Part shown: piece after piece, positions 29,454-37,849 of the stretch | How positions within the stretch are numbered: the first letter of the stretch is position 1 | Layout of the letters: each line of letters begins with the position of its first letter | Made by a program: the position numbers and the translations under genes | The notes under the pieces: generated by a model | What the model was told of the DNA's origin: nothing | The model's database searches: none | What the model saw: only the letters and a program-made list of their open reading frames with translations | Source of the DNA: Rhizobium sp. CCGE 510 | Lineage (GTDB): Bacteria; Pseudomonadota; Alphaproteobacteria; Rhizobiales; Rhizobiaceae | Direction: 5' to 3' | Assembly: GCF_000292525.1 (NCBI RefSeq) | Contig: NZ_AEYF01000004.1 | Coordinates: 1-64,000 of the forward strand | Length of the DNA stretch: 64,000 nt

Positions 29454-32362
29454 CCAGAGACCGCATGCTGCCCAAGTCACCGTCCGGACGAATGATCGCG
29501 GTGATCGCAGCCCTTTTCCTGGCAGCCTTCGCCCTGGTGGCGGGCGCTGCCCAGGCGGCCGAACCGGTAAAGATTTCCCGTGACGACACCGCGCTCGACC
29601 TGACCGCGACGACCGAAATCTACGTCAACCAGGGCGAAGCTTTCCAGGTTTCGACCGCTGCCGGCGCCGACGGTATCCGCCGCCGCATCGAGGTCAGGGC
29701 AAGCTCGGAAAACCACCAGGGTGACTGGGCGGTGTTTGCGCTTGCCAATGTTTCGGAGGAGCAGCTCGAACGCGTCATCGTCGCGCCGCATTTCCGGCTG
29801 GTCAATTCCAAGCTGTTCTGGCCGGATCTCGGTTCGCAGCGCATCAGCGCCATCACGCCGAGCGAAGGTTTCGCGCTCGATCGGCAGCCGAGCGATGAGG
29901 CCGACGTCTTCCGCATCACGCTGAACCCCGGCGCCGTCATCACCTTCGTCGCCGAGCTGTCGACGCCGGAGCTGCCGCAGATCTATCTCTGGGAACCGAA
30001 CGCCTACAAGGACACGATCAACGCCTTCACGCTCTATCGCGGCATCGTGCTCGGCATTGCCGGCCTGCTGGCGGTGTTCCTGACCATCCTGTTCGTCGTC
30101 AAGGGCACCTCGATGCTGCCGGCGACGGCGGCTCTGGCCTGGGCGGTGCTCGGCTATATCTGCGTCGACTTCGGTTTTCTCGGCAAGCTGATCAGCGTCG
30201 CCTCCGCCGACCAGCGAATATGGCGCGCCTGCGCGGAAGTGGCGCTGGCCTCCAGTTTCGTCATCTTCCTCTTTACCTATCTCAACCTCAACCGCTGGCA
30301 TGCGCATCTCGGCTACGCGACGCTTGCCTGGGTGCTCGGCCTTGCCCTGCTCTTCGGCGTGGCGATTTACGATCCGTCGATTGCCGCCGGCATTGCCAGG
30401 CTTTCCTTCGCGCTGACGGCGGCGACCGGGCTGCTTTTGATCATCTATCTCGGCTTCAACCGCTACGACCGCGCCATCCTCTTGGTGCCGGCCTGGGCAC
30501 TGACGCTCGTCTGGCTGTTCGGGGCATGGATGACGGTCACCGGCCGGCTCGACAACGACATCATCCAGCCGGCACTCGGCGGCGGCCTGGTGCTCATCGT
30601 GCTTCTGATCGGCTTCACCGTCATGCAGCATGCCTTTGCCGGCGGCGCCTTCCAGCAGGGGCTGTTTTCCGATCTCGAGCGGCAATCGCTGGCGCTGACC
30701 GGATCCGGCGACATGGTGTGGGATTGGGACGTGGCGCGCGACCGCGTCGTCACCATTCCCGACGTCTCGATCAAGCTCGGCCTATCGCCGGGCACCATGC
30801 ATGGGGCGGCGCGCAACTGGCTGCCGCGGCTGCATCCGGATGACCGCGACCGCTTCCGCGCCACGCTCGACGTGCTGCTCGAACACCGGCGCGGGCGGCT
30901 GAACCACGAGTTCCGCATCCGCGCCGAGGACGGGCATTTCCACTGGCTGCTGATCCGCGCCCGGCCGGTGCTCGGCTCCAACGGCGAAATCATCCGTTGC
31001 GTCGGCACGATCGTCGACGTGACCGAGCAGAAGAACTCCGTCGAGCGGCTGCTGCACGATGCGCTGCACGACAATCTGACCGGCCTGCCGAACCGGCAGG
31101 TGTTCCTCGACCGGCTGCAATCGGTGCTGGCGCTGGCGCCGGGCGGCGACACGCTCAAGCCGACGGTGATGGTGATCGACATCGACCGCTACAAGCTGGT
31201 CAACGATGCGCTGGGCGTCGCTGCCGGCGACAATATCCTCATCGCGCTGACCCGGCGCCTGCGCCGGCTGCTGAAACCGCAGGACACGCTGGCGCGGCTG
31301 GCCGGCGACCAGTTCGGCCTGATCCTGGTTTCCGAGCACAATCCCACCAAGGTCGCCGATTTTGCCGATGCGGTCAGCAAGGCGATCATGGTGCCGATCA
31401 ACTTCGCCAATCGCGAGATCATCCTGACGGCCTCGATCGGGCTGACCTCCTGGGTCGACCGGCAGGAGAGCGCCACCGGCCTGCTCAGCGACGCCGAGCT
31501 TGCCATGTACCGGGCAAAACGGGCCGGCGGCAACCGTGTCGAGCCGTTCCAGCCGGCCTTCCGCGACTTCGGTACCGACCGGCTGCAGCTCGAAACGGAC
31601 CTGCGCCGCGCCATCGAGCGCAAGGAACTGTCGATGGTCTATCAGCCGATCGCCCGGCTTGAAGATGTCGAGGTCGCCGGTTTCGAGGCATTGATGCGCT
31701 GGGAACATCCCAAACGCGGCAATATCCCGCCATCCGAATTCATTCCGATTGCCGAAGCCTCGGATCTCATCGGCCCGCTCGGCATGTTCGCGCTGGAACA
31801 GGCGACCAACGATCTGATGAGCTGGCAGCAACTGACCGGCGAATTGCCGATCTTCGTGTCGATCAATCTGTCGAGCGTGCAGCTGCTTAACAACGAGCTC
31901 TATGATGACGTGCGTTCGGTTCTTGCCAAGACCCATTGCCAGCCCTCGCGCCTCAAGCTTGAACTGACTGAGTCCATGGTGATGGAAAATCCGGAACAGG
32001 CCCGGCTCGTGCTGCAGAAGCTGAAGGAGGCCGGCATCGGGCTGGCACTCGACGATTTCGGCACCGGCTATTCCTCGCTCGCCTACCTCACCCGTTTTCC
32101 CTTCGACATGATCAAGCTCGACAAGGCCCTGGTGCGCGACGGCAGCGACAAGAAGGCGACCGTGCTCAGATCGGTGATCGCAATGGCGCGCGAACTCGAG
32201 ATGAAGGTGGTGGCTGAGGGGATCGAATCCAACGAGGATGCGATCGAGCTCGCCAAGATGGGTTGCAACTACGGGCAAAGCTATCTGTTCGGCCCGCCGA
32301 TCGCCTCAGAATCGGTGCTGCGGCTGCTGCGGGAGCGGTTTCCGCTGACGAAGCGGGCGTGA
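29450..32362 (+). CDS. Membrane GGDEF/EAL protein with degenerate GGDEF
   Basis: The 970-residue protein has a signal peptide (ending AQAAEP, residue 37) and a periplasmic domain to about residue 185. About seven membrane segments follow to residue 400, then a PAS domain (about 410-520) and the two output domains. The GGDEF site reads AGDQF near residue 618 and is probably not a cyclase, although it may bind GTP. The EAL domain keeps EALMRW (about 744), DDFGTGYSS (about 868) and VVAEGIES, so c-di-GMP hydrolysis is likely. The periplasmic part may sense an external signal. Confidence 0.92.
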   Translation: MTRDRMLPKSPSGRMIAVIAALFLAAFALVAGAAQAAEPVKISRDDTALDLTATTEIYVNQGEAFQVSTAAGADGIRRRIEVRASSENHQGDWAVFALANVSEEQLERVIVAPHFRLVNSKLFWPDLGSQRISAITPSEGFALDRQPSDEADVFRITLNPGAVITFVAELSTPELPQIYLWEPNAYKDTINAFTLYRGIVLGIAGLLAVFLTILFVVKGTSMLPATAALAWAVLGYICVDFGFLGKLISVASADQRIWRACAEVALASSFVIFLFTYLNLNRWHAHLGYATLAWVLGLALLFGVAIYDPSIAAGIARLSFALTAATGLLLIIYLGFNRYDRAILLVPAWALTLVWLFGAWMTVTGRLDNDIIQPALGGGLVLIVLLIGFTVMQHAFAGGAFQQGLFSDLERQSLALTGSGDMVWDWDVARDRVVTIPDVSIKLGLSPGTMHGAARNWLPRLHPDDRDRFRATLDVLLEHRRGRLNHEFRIRAEDGHFHWLLIRARPVLGSNGEIIRCVGTIVDVTEQKNSVERLLHDALHDNLTGLPNRQVFLDRLQSVLALAPGGDTLKPTVMVIDIDRYKLVNDALGVAAGDNILIALTRRLRRLLKPQDTLARLAGDQFGLILVSEHNPTKVADFADAVSKAIMVPINFANREIILTASIGLTSWVDRQESATGLLSDAELAMYRAKRAGGNRVEPFQPAFRDFGTDRLQLETDLRRAIERKELSMVYQPIARLEDVEVAGFEALMRWEHPKRGNIPPSEFIPIAEASDLIGPLGMFALEQATNDLMSWQQLTGELPIFVSINLSSVQLLNNELYDDVRSVLAKTHCQPSRLKLELTESMVMENPEQARLVLQKLKEAGIGLALDDFGTGYSSLAYLTRFPFDMIKLDKALVRDGSDKKATVLRSVIAMARELEMKVVAEGIESNEDAIELAKMGCNYGQSYLFGPPIASESVLRLLRERFPLTKRA

Positions 32363-32761
32363 GCGGAGCGGCCGGTTTCAACGGTTGTCGGCTCGGCGAC
32401 AAAGGCCACCTTTGGCCACTATTGACAAAGTGATAGGCCCGGAGGGAGCACCCACCATCGCTTGGAAACCTTAGAAACAGGCTTTATTGGGTGGCGAGGG
32501 GGACACGTTGCCCCCTTGATGCCTCCTCCTGGCATAAGCGAGACGGTTTGACAATTGGGGCCGGCTCTCATGCCGAAGGATAAGCGAAGCGGGATATACT
32601 CTCTCGTCCTTAGTCCTGAATCGTAAATGCTGCGAAGGGCTTAAAACCACCTCTAGACGATGGCGTCAGCCGCTCTGCAACTTCTTTGTGGATCTTGCTT
32701 CTTCAGGCTTGGTCTTTTCTTTGAGTTGTGGCTGATACAACAAGAAGCTCAGGGGATCCTA
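32363..32761. other. Gap before the DUF262 islet
   Basis: This stretch of about 400 bases holds no convincing gene. GC falls toward the islet. No tRNA, integrase or clear direct repeat was seen. It probably contains the promoter of the DUF262 gene and the left junction of the acquired segment. Confidence 0.4.
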
Positions 32762-34447
32762 ATGCAACCAGTGCCGACGCCCGTAAACCTTAGTCCAATG
32801 CATCTGAAAATCAGCAGCCTACTAACTGGTCGGCTTTTTCGTATACCGGAGTACCAGCGGGCGTACGCATGGGGCACCAGACAGAGAGCGGATCTTTTCG
32901 CCGACATTTTGGGAGTCAAAGAGAGCGGAAGAGAGCATTTTATGGCTACGGTCGTTGCTCTCGGCAGAGAACGAAGGCTGATCGGCGCAGACGAATTCAC
33001 AACCGTGGAGATCGTAGACGGACAACAGAGAATAACAACTCTCGTAATCCTCTTGAAGGCGATTGAAAAGGCTCTTGAGCTCGAGGATCGCACTGAGGCA
33101 AAGATCAAGCGCGAGATACAGGAACTACTAGTTAAAGATGATTCTCATTCACTGGTGTTGCTGCAAACCAATCACGATACGAGCAACGTCTTTCCAGCCT
33201 ACATTAGGGACGGAGCGATAAGGGCTGATCAAGCGGAAACCGCAGCCGACAAGAACGTGATAAGCGCTGCTGCCGAATGTGAGGCTTTTGTAGCTCAGTG
33301 GAAGACGCATAGCCCCCTGGTGGAGCTAGTTGCAATAATTCGAAACCAGCTTTCATTGATTTATCACGAGATACCTGACGAGGCGACAGTCTACCGCGTG
33401 TTCGAGGTCCTAAACAGCCGTGGTCTGGATGTGAAATGGATCGATAAGCTGAAAAGTCAGCTCATGGCTTCGTTGTTTGAATACGTGGAACCGGGGACCA
33501 GGCGAGAAGCCTCACTCGAAATGCAAGGCTACTGGCGTGACATCTATCGGACGCTAGGTCAACGTGGAGATCTAGGCGACGAAGCGCTCCGCTTTACTGG
33601 CACATTCTACTTTGTCCACGAGCCACGACGCATTATGGGGCAGGAGGATGCGGTTGCGGATTTGGTGGCGTCAGCAGGACGCAAGGTCGCCACCATCGCG
33701 AAGGTGGGAGCGGACCTAAGAGCAGTTGTACAGGCAGTTGGGAAACTTAACTCAAACGCACGTTTGCGAGCAGTGACTAAGGTGTTGCATGCGCGCTTTG
33801 TTGCTACTGCCATCATGCTTCGCGGATTTGATACTGCTACAGAAGAAGCGCTGCTTAACGCATGGGAGCGTGTAACGTTTCGTATTTTCAGTTTGGGGGG
33901 TGCAGATGCAAGACACAAAGTTGGCGAGTACGTCGGCCTAGCCTACAGGATCTATTCCCAAAATATCCCTGCGAAAGATATCCTTGAAGATCTTAGGGCC
34001 ATCGGAGCTGACTATAAGATCGATAAGATCCTCTATGGCCCCGAATACTGGGCCAACTGTTATGAGGGATGGGCAGAAGAGCTACGGTATTTGCTTTATA
34101 GGTATGATGAGCACCTGGCAAAGATTGCCGGTCAACCTCTAAGCGCCACTCAATGGAACAAGATATGGCTGGATGAGCCATCCCGGTCGATCGAACACAT
34201 TACGCCGCAAAGTGCTGCGGCAAACTACACCCATGAACTCGGAAACTTGACGATGCTGCCGCCAAGGGTCAATTCGTCTTTGCAAGCCGACCCACCGATC
34301 TCTAAAGCAGAACCTTATCTGACGTCCGGCCTGCTCGGCACGATGGCTGTGGGGGTGTCTATTCAGCGGGATGGGGTGTGGGACGAGAATGCCGTTCGTG
34401 AACGCACGCTCCGCATCCATGACTTTGCTTTGCAGGAGTGGAAATGA
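32762..34447 (+). CDS. DUF262 / DUF1524 domain protein (GmrSD-like)
   Basis: This is a 561-residue protein. The N-terminal DUF262 (ParB/Srx-like NTPase-nuclease fold) has PEYQRAYAW near residue 29 and the signature VDGQQRITTLVILLKAIEKA near residue 84. The C-terminal DUF1524 has the HNH-like EHITPQSAA near residue 477 and HELGNLTMLPPRVNSS after it. The pair of domains is as in the type IV restriction protein GmrSD and other antiphage proteins, so defence is inferred, not shown. The start at 32762 has an AGGGG ribosome site. GC is clearly lower than in the neighbours, and codons such as ATA and TTA are used. It stands alone with a terminator. Confidence 0.85.
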   Translation: MQPVPTPVNLSPMHLKISSLLTGRLFRIPEYQRAYAWGTRQRADLFADILGVKESGREHFMATVVALGRERRLIGADEFTTVEIVDGQQRITTLVILLKAIEKALELEDRTEAKIKREIQELLVKDDSHSLVLLQTNHDTSNVFPAYIRDGAIRADQAETAADKNVISAAAECEAFVAQWKTHSPLVELVAIIRNQLSLIYHEIPDEATVYRVFEVLNSRGLDVKWIDKLKSQLMASLFEYVEPGTRREASLEMQGYWRDIYRTLGQRGDLGDEALRFTGTFYFVHEPRRIMGQEDAVADLVASAGRKVATIAKVGADLRAVVQAVGKLNSNARLRAVTKVLHARFVATAIMLRGFDTATEEALLNAWERVTFRIFSLGGADARHKVGEYVGLAYRIYSQNIPAKDILEDLRAIGADYKIDKILYGPEYWANCYEGWAEELRYLLYRYDEHLAKIAGQPLSATQWNKIWLDEPSRSIEHITPQSAAANYTHELGNLTMLPPRVNSSLQADPPISKAEPYLTSGLLGTMAVGVSIQRDGVWDENAVRERTLRIHDFALQEWK

Positions 34448-34454
34448 TTGTGAA

Positions 34455-34480
34455 GAGCACCGTTCATGTGGCCGGTGCTC
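34455..34480 (+). terminator. Hairpin behind the DUF262 gene
   Basis: The stem GAGCACCG/CGGTGCTC has a ten-base loop and lies eight bases after the stop. The tail is TGTAATAAG, not a clean T run, so termination may be weak. Confidence 0.5.
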
Positions 34481-34542
34481 TGTAATAAGCCTCAGAGTTT
34501 TACCTGGTATGAGACTTCCCGAAGCTCACACCGGTCAATATC

Positions 34543-34815
34543 TCACGGCCTGTTGACGACCAGTTTTCCGCCGCTCGCCGGGGGCGGTGTAATGGAAGTC
34601 TCTCTGATCAGATCGATGCTGTGTACAAGGTACAACGCGTTGTCTGGACTGCGAGCACGATGGACGTCTACTTCGTTGGCTGTGAGAAAGACATGGCTAC
34701 CGGCCGAAGTGGTGCCCTTCACCTCGTACAGAGCCTCTACCGTCGCCGATTGGTCTGAAACTCCAGGAGCGCTTTCCGCTGCCCAAGCGGGCCTCACCGA
34801 CGACGCCGGTGTCAA
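34543..34815 (-). pseudogene. DUF3883 fragment
   Basis: The readable 90 residues contain LYEVKGTTSAGSHVFLTANE and VDVHRARSPDNALYLVHSID, matching the C-terminal strands of DUF3883, a nuclease-like domain often fused to restriction or antiphage proteins. The E-V-K triad part of a PD-(D/E)XK core is visible. The upstream portion is missing: the frame runs straight into the 3' end of the Lrp gene. There is no good start (TTG only). It looks like a leftover of a larger gene cut by rearrangement at about 34800. Confidence 0.6.
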
Positions 34816-35282
34816 CGTTCGACGGGAACGCTGAGACCGACCTTCACCCGATCCATCGCGACGAATGTTCGGAAGCGTTTGACGTTATTGTTGCCGAAAA
34901 ACAGCCGCCGCGTCAGTGCCTCGTAGTCGGCCATTGCGGGGACGACGATGACCAGGATGAAATCCGCCTCGCCGGTGACGTAGTAGCACTGCTGGATTTC
35001 CGGCGCGGCGGCGAACTGGCTCTTTGCCTGTTCGATCTGTTTTGCCGTTTCGCTGATAACCTCCACTTCCACGAGGATGGTGATCGATTGGCCGAGCGCT
35101 GCGGGATCGAGAACGGCGACGTTTGCCTGGATGACCCCATCCCCCTCCATCCGCTTGATCCGGCGTTGGACGGCAGGCGCGGACAGGCCGACGGCTTCGC
35201 CGATGGTCCGTTGCGGCGTGGTATTGTCCCTTTGCAGGATAGCCAGGATCTTGTGATCGAACGCATCCAGGGGAGATTTCAC
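34812..35282 (-). CDS. Lrp/AsnC family transcriptional regulator
   Basis: The 156-residue regulator has the N-terminal Lrp helix-turn-helix (DAFDHKILAILQRDNTTPQR, with recognition helix VGLSAPAVQRRIKRMEGDG) and the C-terminal RAM domain (VEVEVISETAKQIEQAKSQF and CYYVTGEADFILVIVVPAM). The start is probably GTG at 35282; a TTG at 35294 is possible. It faces the diaminopropionate ammonia-lyase gene with 117 bases between starts, so it probably controls that operon in response to an amino acid. Confidence 0.9.
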   Translation of the reverse strand: MKSPLDAFDHKILAILQRDNTTPQRTIGEAVGLSAPAVQRRIKRMEGDGVIQANVAVLDPAALGQSITILVEVEVISETAKQIEQAKSQFAAAPEIQQCYYVTGEADFILVIVVPAMADYEALTRRLFFGNNNVKRFRTFVAMDRVKVGLSVPVER

Positions 35283-35399
35283 CGGTCGGCTCAAAACGGG
35301 GCTCCAACGAAACAAAATTGCAAAACCAACCGCGAAATACAGCGCCTTTTTCGCTTCGCCTGCAATATGTTTCAGCCGAACAACCGAAGCGAGGCGCGC

Positions 35400-36608
35400 A
35401 TGTTTCTGCTGAACAGCACTTCCGACTACCGTCAGCCGCTCGACCCGCGGGACGCCGAAACTCTCGGAATGGAAGCCGCAGATGCCGTCGAGCGTCATCT
35501 GGCGTTCCGGGAAAACCATGCGGAAACGCCGCTCGTTGCCCTGCCGGCGCTGGCGGCCGAGATCGGTGTCGCCGCAATCCACATCAAGGACGAAGGCCAT
35601 CGGCTTGGCCTCGGAAGTTTCAAGGCGCTGGGCGGCGCCTATGCGGTGATCCGGCTCGTCCTTGAGGAAGCGGCAAACAGGCTGGGCCGCCCCGTCGATG
35701 TCTCGGAATTGCATTCCTCGGCTGTCCGAGAGGTGGCCGAAACGATGACCGTCGCCTGCGCCACCGACGGCAATCACGGCCGGTCGGTGGCCCAGGGTGC
35801 GCAGTTGGTCGGAGCCCGGGCGGCGATTTTCGTGCATGCCGGCGTCAGCGACGAACGGGTCGCCGCCATCGCCCGCTTCGGCGCGGAGATGATCCGTGTG
35901 GACGGAACCTATGACGATTCCGTTCGCGAAGCGGCGCGCATTGCCGAGCAAAAAGGGTGGACGATCGTGTCGGACACCTCATGGCCCGGTTATGAGCGCA
36001 TTCCCGGGCTGGTGATGCAGGGCTACACCGCCCTTGTCCGGGAAGCGCTGAGAGAAATGCCGCAGCCGCCCACCCATGTGTTCATTCAGGCAGGCGTCGG
36101 CGGGATCGCTGCGGCTGTCGCCGGCCACATGGCCATCGCCTTCGGCGACAAACGCCCGACCTTCACAGTCGTCGATCCCGCCCGCGCCGCCTGCCTGTTC
36201 GAAACGGCGCGGGCGGGACATTTGGTGACCGTTGCCCATGGCGAGCCGACCGTCATGGCGATGCTCGAATGTTACCGGCCCTCGCTCGTCGCCTGGCGTA
36301 TCCTCTCTCGCGTCGCCGACGCGTTCATGACCGTTGAAGAAGACGAGGCGATCTCGGTGATGAAGCGGCTCGCCAACCCGGCTGGCAACGATCCCGCGAT
36401 GGTCGCCGGCGAAAGTGGCGGCGTCGGGCTTGCCGGGCTGATCAGTGCTGCCAGCGATCCCGTGATCAAGGCGGCATTGTCCATCGACGGCAATTCGCGC
36501 ATCTTTCTCGTCAACACCGAAGGCGCGACCGACCCCGGCAAATATCAAGAGATGGTCGGCCGATCACCGGCCATGGTCGCCTGGGACAGGACTGGAGCTT
36601 CAGCATGA
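35400..36608 (+). CDS. dpaL: Diaminopropionate ammonia-lyase-like enzyme
   Basis: This 402-residue fold-type II pyridoxal-phosphate lyase has the PLP lysine in LGLGSFKALGGAYAV near residue 75 and the conserved CATDGNHGRSVAQGAQL. The glycine-rich loop is in FIQAGVGGIAAAVAGH, and AGESGGVGLAGL is at the phosphate end. Known DpaL enzymes cleave 2,3-diaminopropionate to pyruvate and two ammonia. The length fits the family. It is the first gene of an operon with two amidohydrolases and is divergent from an Lrp regulator. The threonine/serine dehydratase alternative is less likely from the motif spacing. Confidence 0.88.
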   Translation: MFLLNSTSDYRQPLDPRDAETLGMEAADAVERHLAFRENHAETPLVALPALAAEIGVAAIHIKDEGHRLGLGSFKALGGAYAVIRLVLEEAANRLGRPVDVSELHSSAVREVAETMTVACATDGNHGRSVAQGAQLVGARAAIFVHAGVSDERVAAIARFGAEMIRVDGTYDDSVREAARIAEQKGWTIVSDTSWPGYERIPGLVMQGYTALVREALREMPQPPTHVFIQAGVGGIAAAVAGHMAIAFGDKRPTFTVVDPARAACLFETARAGHLVTVAHGEPTVMAMLECYRPSLVAWRILSRVADAFMTVEEDEAISVMKRLANPAGNDPAMVAGESGGVGLAGLISAASDPVIKAALSIDGNSRIFLVNTEGATDPGKYQEMVGRSPAMVAWDRTGASA

Positions 36609-37849
36609 GCCATCGTTCGATCGATTCCGCGCGTCTGCTCGTACGCATCGCCGAGCTCGGCGAGATCGGCCGCGATGCCGAGGGAAGGCTTGTCCGCTTG
36701 GCGGCCTCCGATACCGAAAAGCTGGGGCGCGATCGGTTTGTCGCCTGGCTCGAGGACGCCGGGCTGGACATCGCCGTCGACCGCATCGGCAACATCTTCG
36801 GCATCTGGAATGCCGCCGGCGTCGGGGAAAAGCCGATCATGATCGGCTCGCACATCGACACGGTGATCAATGCCGGCATCTATGACGGATGTTATGGCGT
36901 GCTGTCGGGCCTCGAGGTGATCCAGACCCTCAAAAGCCAAGGGTTCGAACCGTCGCGGCCGATTGTCGTTGCCGCCTTCACCAATGAGGAAGGGGTGCGC
37001 TATGCACCCGACATGATGGGTTCGCTGGTCTATTCCGGCGGCCTCGATATCACCACGGCGCTGAAGACGATGGGCACGGATGGCACCGTGCTCGGCGACG
37101 AACTGGCGCGGATCGGCTATGCCGGCCCCCATGCGCCCGGCTTCATGACGCCGCACGCCTATGTCGAACTGCATATCGAGCAGGGTCCTGTTCTCGAGAG
37201 GGAGGGCGTATCGGTCGGCGCGGTCGAGAACCTGCAGGGTATTTCCTGGCAGAAGGTGACCATCGACGGGGATGCCAACCATGCCGGCACGACACCGATC
37301 TCGATGCGCCGGGACGCCGGCTACGCTGCTGCCCGCGTCATCACCTTCCTGCGGGACCGCGCGAAGGCATCGAACACCCCAACGGTGGCCACCGTCGGCT
37401 GCATCGCTTTTGAGCCGAACGCCATCAATGTCATTCCGTCACGCGCGACGTTCACGGTGGATCTGCGTGATCCGGACGAAGACCGCCTGAAGGAAGAGGA
37501 AACCGCGCTCGCCGCATTCCTCGACCTGCTTTCCTCAGACGAGAAGGTCAGCATATCCGTCGAACGACTGGCACGGTTCGAGCCGGTCAAGTTCGATCAA
37601 GCGATCGTTCGGCGGATCGAGGCTGCCGCCAGGGATCGCGGTCTCGCGTGCAAGCGCATGACATCGGGCGCCGGCCATGACGCCCAGATGATCGCCCGCA
37701 TGGCGCCAAGCGCGATGATCTTCGTGCCGAGCCGCGGCGGCATCAGTCACAATCCGAAGGAGTTCACCGCTGACACGGATCTTGTCGCCGGGGCGAATAT
37801 CCTCCTCGACGTCATCTGCGGACTTGCAACAGGGAAACGGCCCGAATGA
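36605..37849 (+). CDS. Zn-dependent N-carbamoylase / hydantoinase-C family amidohydrolase
   Basis: This is a 414-residue M20-superfamily enzyme of the ureidopropionase/carbamoylase type. Metal ligands are expected in GSHIDTVINAGIYDGCYG, FTNEEGVRY and VELHIEQGPVLE, with the last His in SGAGHDAQMIA. The dimerisation domain lies between about residues 210 and 330. Such enzymes remove carbamoyl groups from N-carbamoyl amino acids or allantoate. It overlaps the ammonia-lyase gene by four bases, so its product is probably the substrate of the lyase. No signal peptide is present. Confidence 0.88.
   Translation: MSHRSIDSARLLVRIAELGEIGRDAEGRLVRLAASDTEKLGRDRFVAWLEDAGLDIAVDRIGNIFGIWNAAGVGEKPIMIGSHIDTVINAGIYDGCYGVLSGLEVIQTLKSQGFEPSRPIVVAAFTNEEGVRYAPDMMGSLVYSGGLDITTALKTMGTDGTVLGDELARIGYAGPHAPGFMTPHAYVELHIEQGPVLEREGVSVGAVENLQGISWQKVTIDGDANHAGTTPISMRRDAGYAAARVITFLRDRAKASNTPTVATVGCIAFEPNAINVIPSRATFTVDLRDPDEDRLKEEETALAAFLDLLSSDEKVSISVERLARFEPVKFDQAIVRRIEAAARDRGLACKRMTSGAGHDAQMIARMAPSAMIFVPSRGGISHNPKEFTADTDLVAGANILLDVICGLATGKRPE

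Noticed and set aside
30782..32278. A 498-residue frame opposite the GGDEF/EAL gene
   Set aside because: Antisense noise, with H/V/Q-rich sequence mirroring the EAL coding bias.
32363..32761. tRNA attachment site beside the DUF262 islet
   Set aside because: No tRNA cloverleaf or T-loop sequence was found, and no integrase is nearby.
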